A stretch of DNA of 64,000 bases from Maricaulis alexandrii. GTDB taxonomy: Bacteria; Pseudomonadota; Alphaproteobacteria; Caulobacterales; Maricaulaceae. Of this stretch, positions 63,387-64,000 are shown piece by piece. The stretch covers positions 1 to 64,000 of the forward strand of contig NZ_SWKP01000008.1 of the NCBI RefSeq assembly GCF_005871165.1, in the 5' to 3' direction. The notes below the pieces were generated by a model. It was not told where the DNA came from and did no database searches. It was given only the letters and a program-made list of their open reading frames with translations. Position numbers and translations under genes: made by a program. How positions within the stretch are numbered: position 1 is the stretch's first letter; each line of letters starts with the position of its first letter.

Positions 63387-64000
63387 ATGACCTATAAAAT
63401 CACGCTCCTGCCCGGTGACGGGATCGGCCCGGAAATCACCCAGGTGGCGCGCGCCGTCCTGGAACACACGGCCTCCCTGTCCGGCTTCTCCGTCAAATTC
63501 ACCGAATGCGCCTTCGGTGGCGCCTCGATCGACCAGTATGGCGAGCCGCTGACCGACAAGACGCTGAAAGCCTGCCAGTCCGCCGATGCCGTCTTCCTCG
63601 GTGCGGTGGGCGGTCCGAAATGGGATCATGCGCCGGAGCGTCCGGAAATGGGCTTGCTGGCCCTGCGCAAGGCGCTCGGCGTCTATGCCAATCTGCGCCC
63701 GGCTGCCGTCCACCCGGCCCTGGCCGACAAGTCGCCGCTGCGCCCGGACCTGGTCGCCGGCACGGATGTGTTGATCGTGCGGGAGCTGACCGGCGGCATC
63801 TATTTCGGTGAGCGGGAGCGCTCCGAGGACAAGGCGTCCGACAAATGCACCTACAGCCGCGCCGAGATCGAGCGTGTCGCCCGCGTCGCCTTCGAACAGG
63901 CCCGCCTGCGCCGCGGCAAGCTGACCTCGGTGGACAAGGCGAATGTGCTGGAAACCTCCAAGCTCTGGCGTGCCGTGGTGACCGAGATGGGCCAGCGCGA
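63387..64000 (+). CDS. leuB: 3-isopropylmalate dehydrogenase (partial, cut by window end)
   Basis: The first 204 residues of LeuB, which oxidises 3-isopropylmalate with NAD. ITLLPGDGIGPEIT (about 5-18), LGAVGGPKWD (71-80), LRKALGVYANLRP and VRELTGGIYFGER with SVDKANVLETSKLWR are hallmarks of the isocitrate/isopropylmalate dehydrogenase family. Frame is open to the last base. It ends the recognisable ilv-leu operon in this window. Confidence 0.96.
   Translation, partial: MTYKITLLPGDGIGPEITQVARAVLEHTASLSGFSVKFTECAFGGASIDQYGEPLTDKTLKACQSADAVFLGAVGGPKWDHAPERPEMGLLALRKALGVYANLRPAAVHPALADKSPLRPDLVAGTDVLIVRELTGGIYFGERERSEDKASDKCTYSRAEIERVARVAFEQARLRRGKLTSVDKANVLETSKLWRAVVTEMGQR

Noticed and set aside
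1-64000. tRNA, rRNA, CRISPR, transposase or prophage genes
   Set aside because: I scanned for the usual motifs (T-loop sequences, regular direct repeats with spacers, transposase and integrase motifs) and found none. A short tRNA could still be missed by eye.

Overview
This is a high-GC, gene-dense bacterial chromosome segment with no mobile element, phage gene, rRNA, tRNA or CRISPR array that I could find. The gene set points to an alphaproteobacterium of the stalked/dimorphic marine type (Hyphomonadaceae/Maricaulis-like). The pointers are a GapR-family DUF2312 protein, a TacA-like sigma-54 activator, an alphaproteobacterial aa3-type cytochrome oxidase subunit IV, split three-gene transhydrogenase (pntAA-pntAB-pntB), COQ9, and a cysteine-poor L36. 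The species assignment is inference.

Layout. 1-11.2 kb: a methyltransferase, L36, a HAD phosphatase, a pair of acyl-CoA dehydrogenases, an overlapping CHASE/PAS histidine kinase and Rcp1-like response regulator, a TPR/hydrolase pair, GapR and small unknown proteins. 11.2-17.9 kb: a TacA-like regulator, a CPBP protease-like membrane protein, a hydrolase, a DesK/DesR-type two-component system transcribed behind an unknown membrane protein, and cytochrome oxidase subunit IV. 17.9-21.7 kb: the pnt operon with an unknown secreted protein gene inserted between pntAA and pntAB. 21.7-28.2 kb: a small secreted protein of SFPD repeats, several conserved proteins, a NatAB-like ABC exporter and a 0.7 kb non-coding block of palindromic repeats. 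28.2-36.3 kb: rpsU (apparently starting at AUC), coq9, purE-purK, a diguanylate cyclase, ubiX flanked by two DUF465 genes, an SDR and ppa. 36.4-42.3 kb: glutamate synthase (gltD-gltB). 42.7-46.7 kb: a complete overlapping molybdenum cofactor operon moaA-moaD-moaE-moaB-moaC-moeA. 46.8-53.6 kb: a secreted zinc metalloprotease coupled to an Asp-box lipoprotein, a TorF-like outer membrane protein, an ammonium transporter and a YbaN protein.

53.8-64 kb is the most interesting part: one operon of nine genes for valine, isoleucine and leucine synthesis (ilvD-ilvC-ilvG-ilvM-leuA-ilvE-leuC-leuD-leuB, the last cut by the window edge). It is preceded by a 43-codon leader peptide with ten consecutive Leu/Val/Ile codons, a candidate antiterminator and a strong intrinsic terminator. 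This is a textbook ribosome-mediated attenuator that a gene finder would miss. The acetolactate synthase is of the IlvG/IlvM type rather than the IlvB/IlvH type, which may indicate that the operon was acquired.

Nitrogen and amino-acid metabolism recurs across the right half (gltBD, amt, ilv-leu), and a 9-bp palindrome TGCACTGCA lies upstream of pnt, ppa and amt, with diverged dyads upstream of ilv. These may share a regulator. Most long open frames antisense to these genes are high-GC reading shadows and are not annotated.
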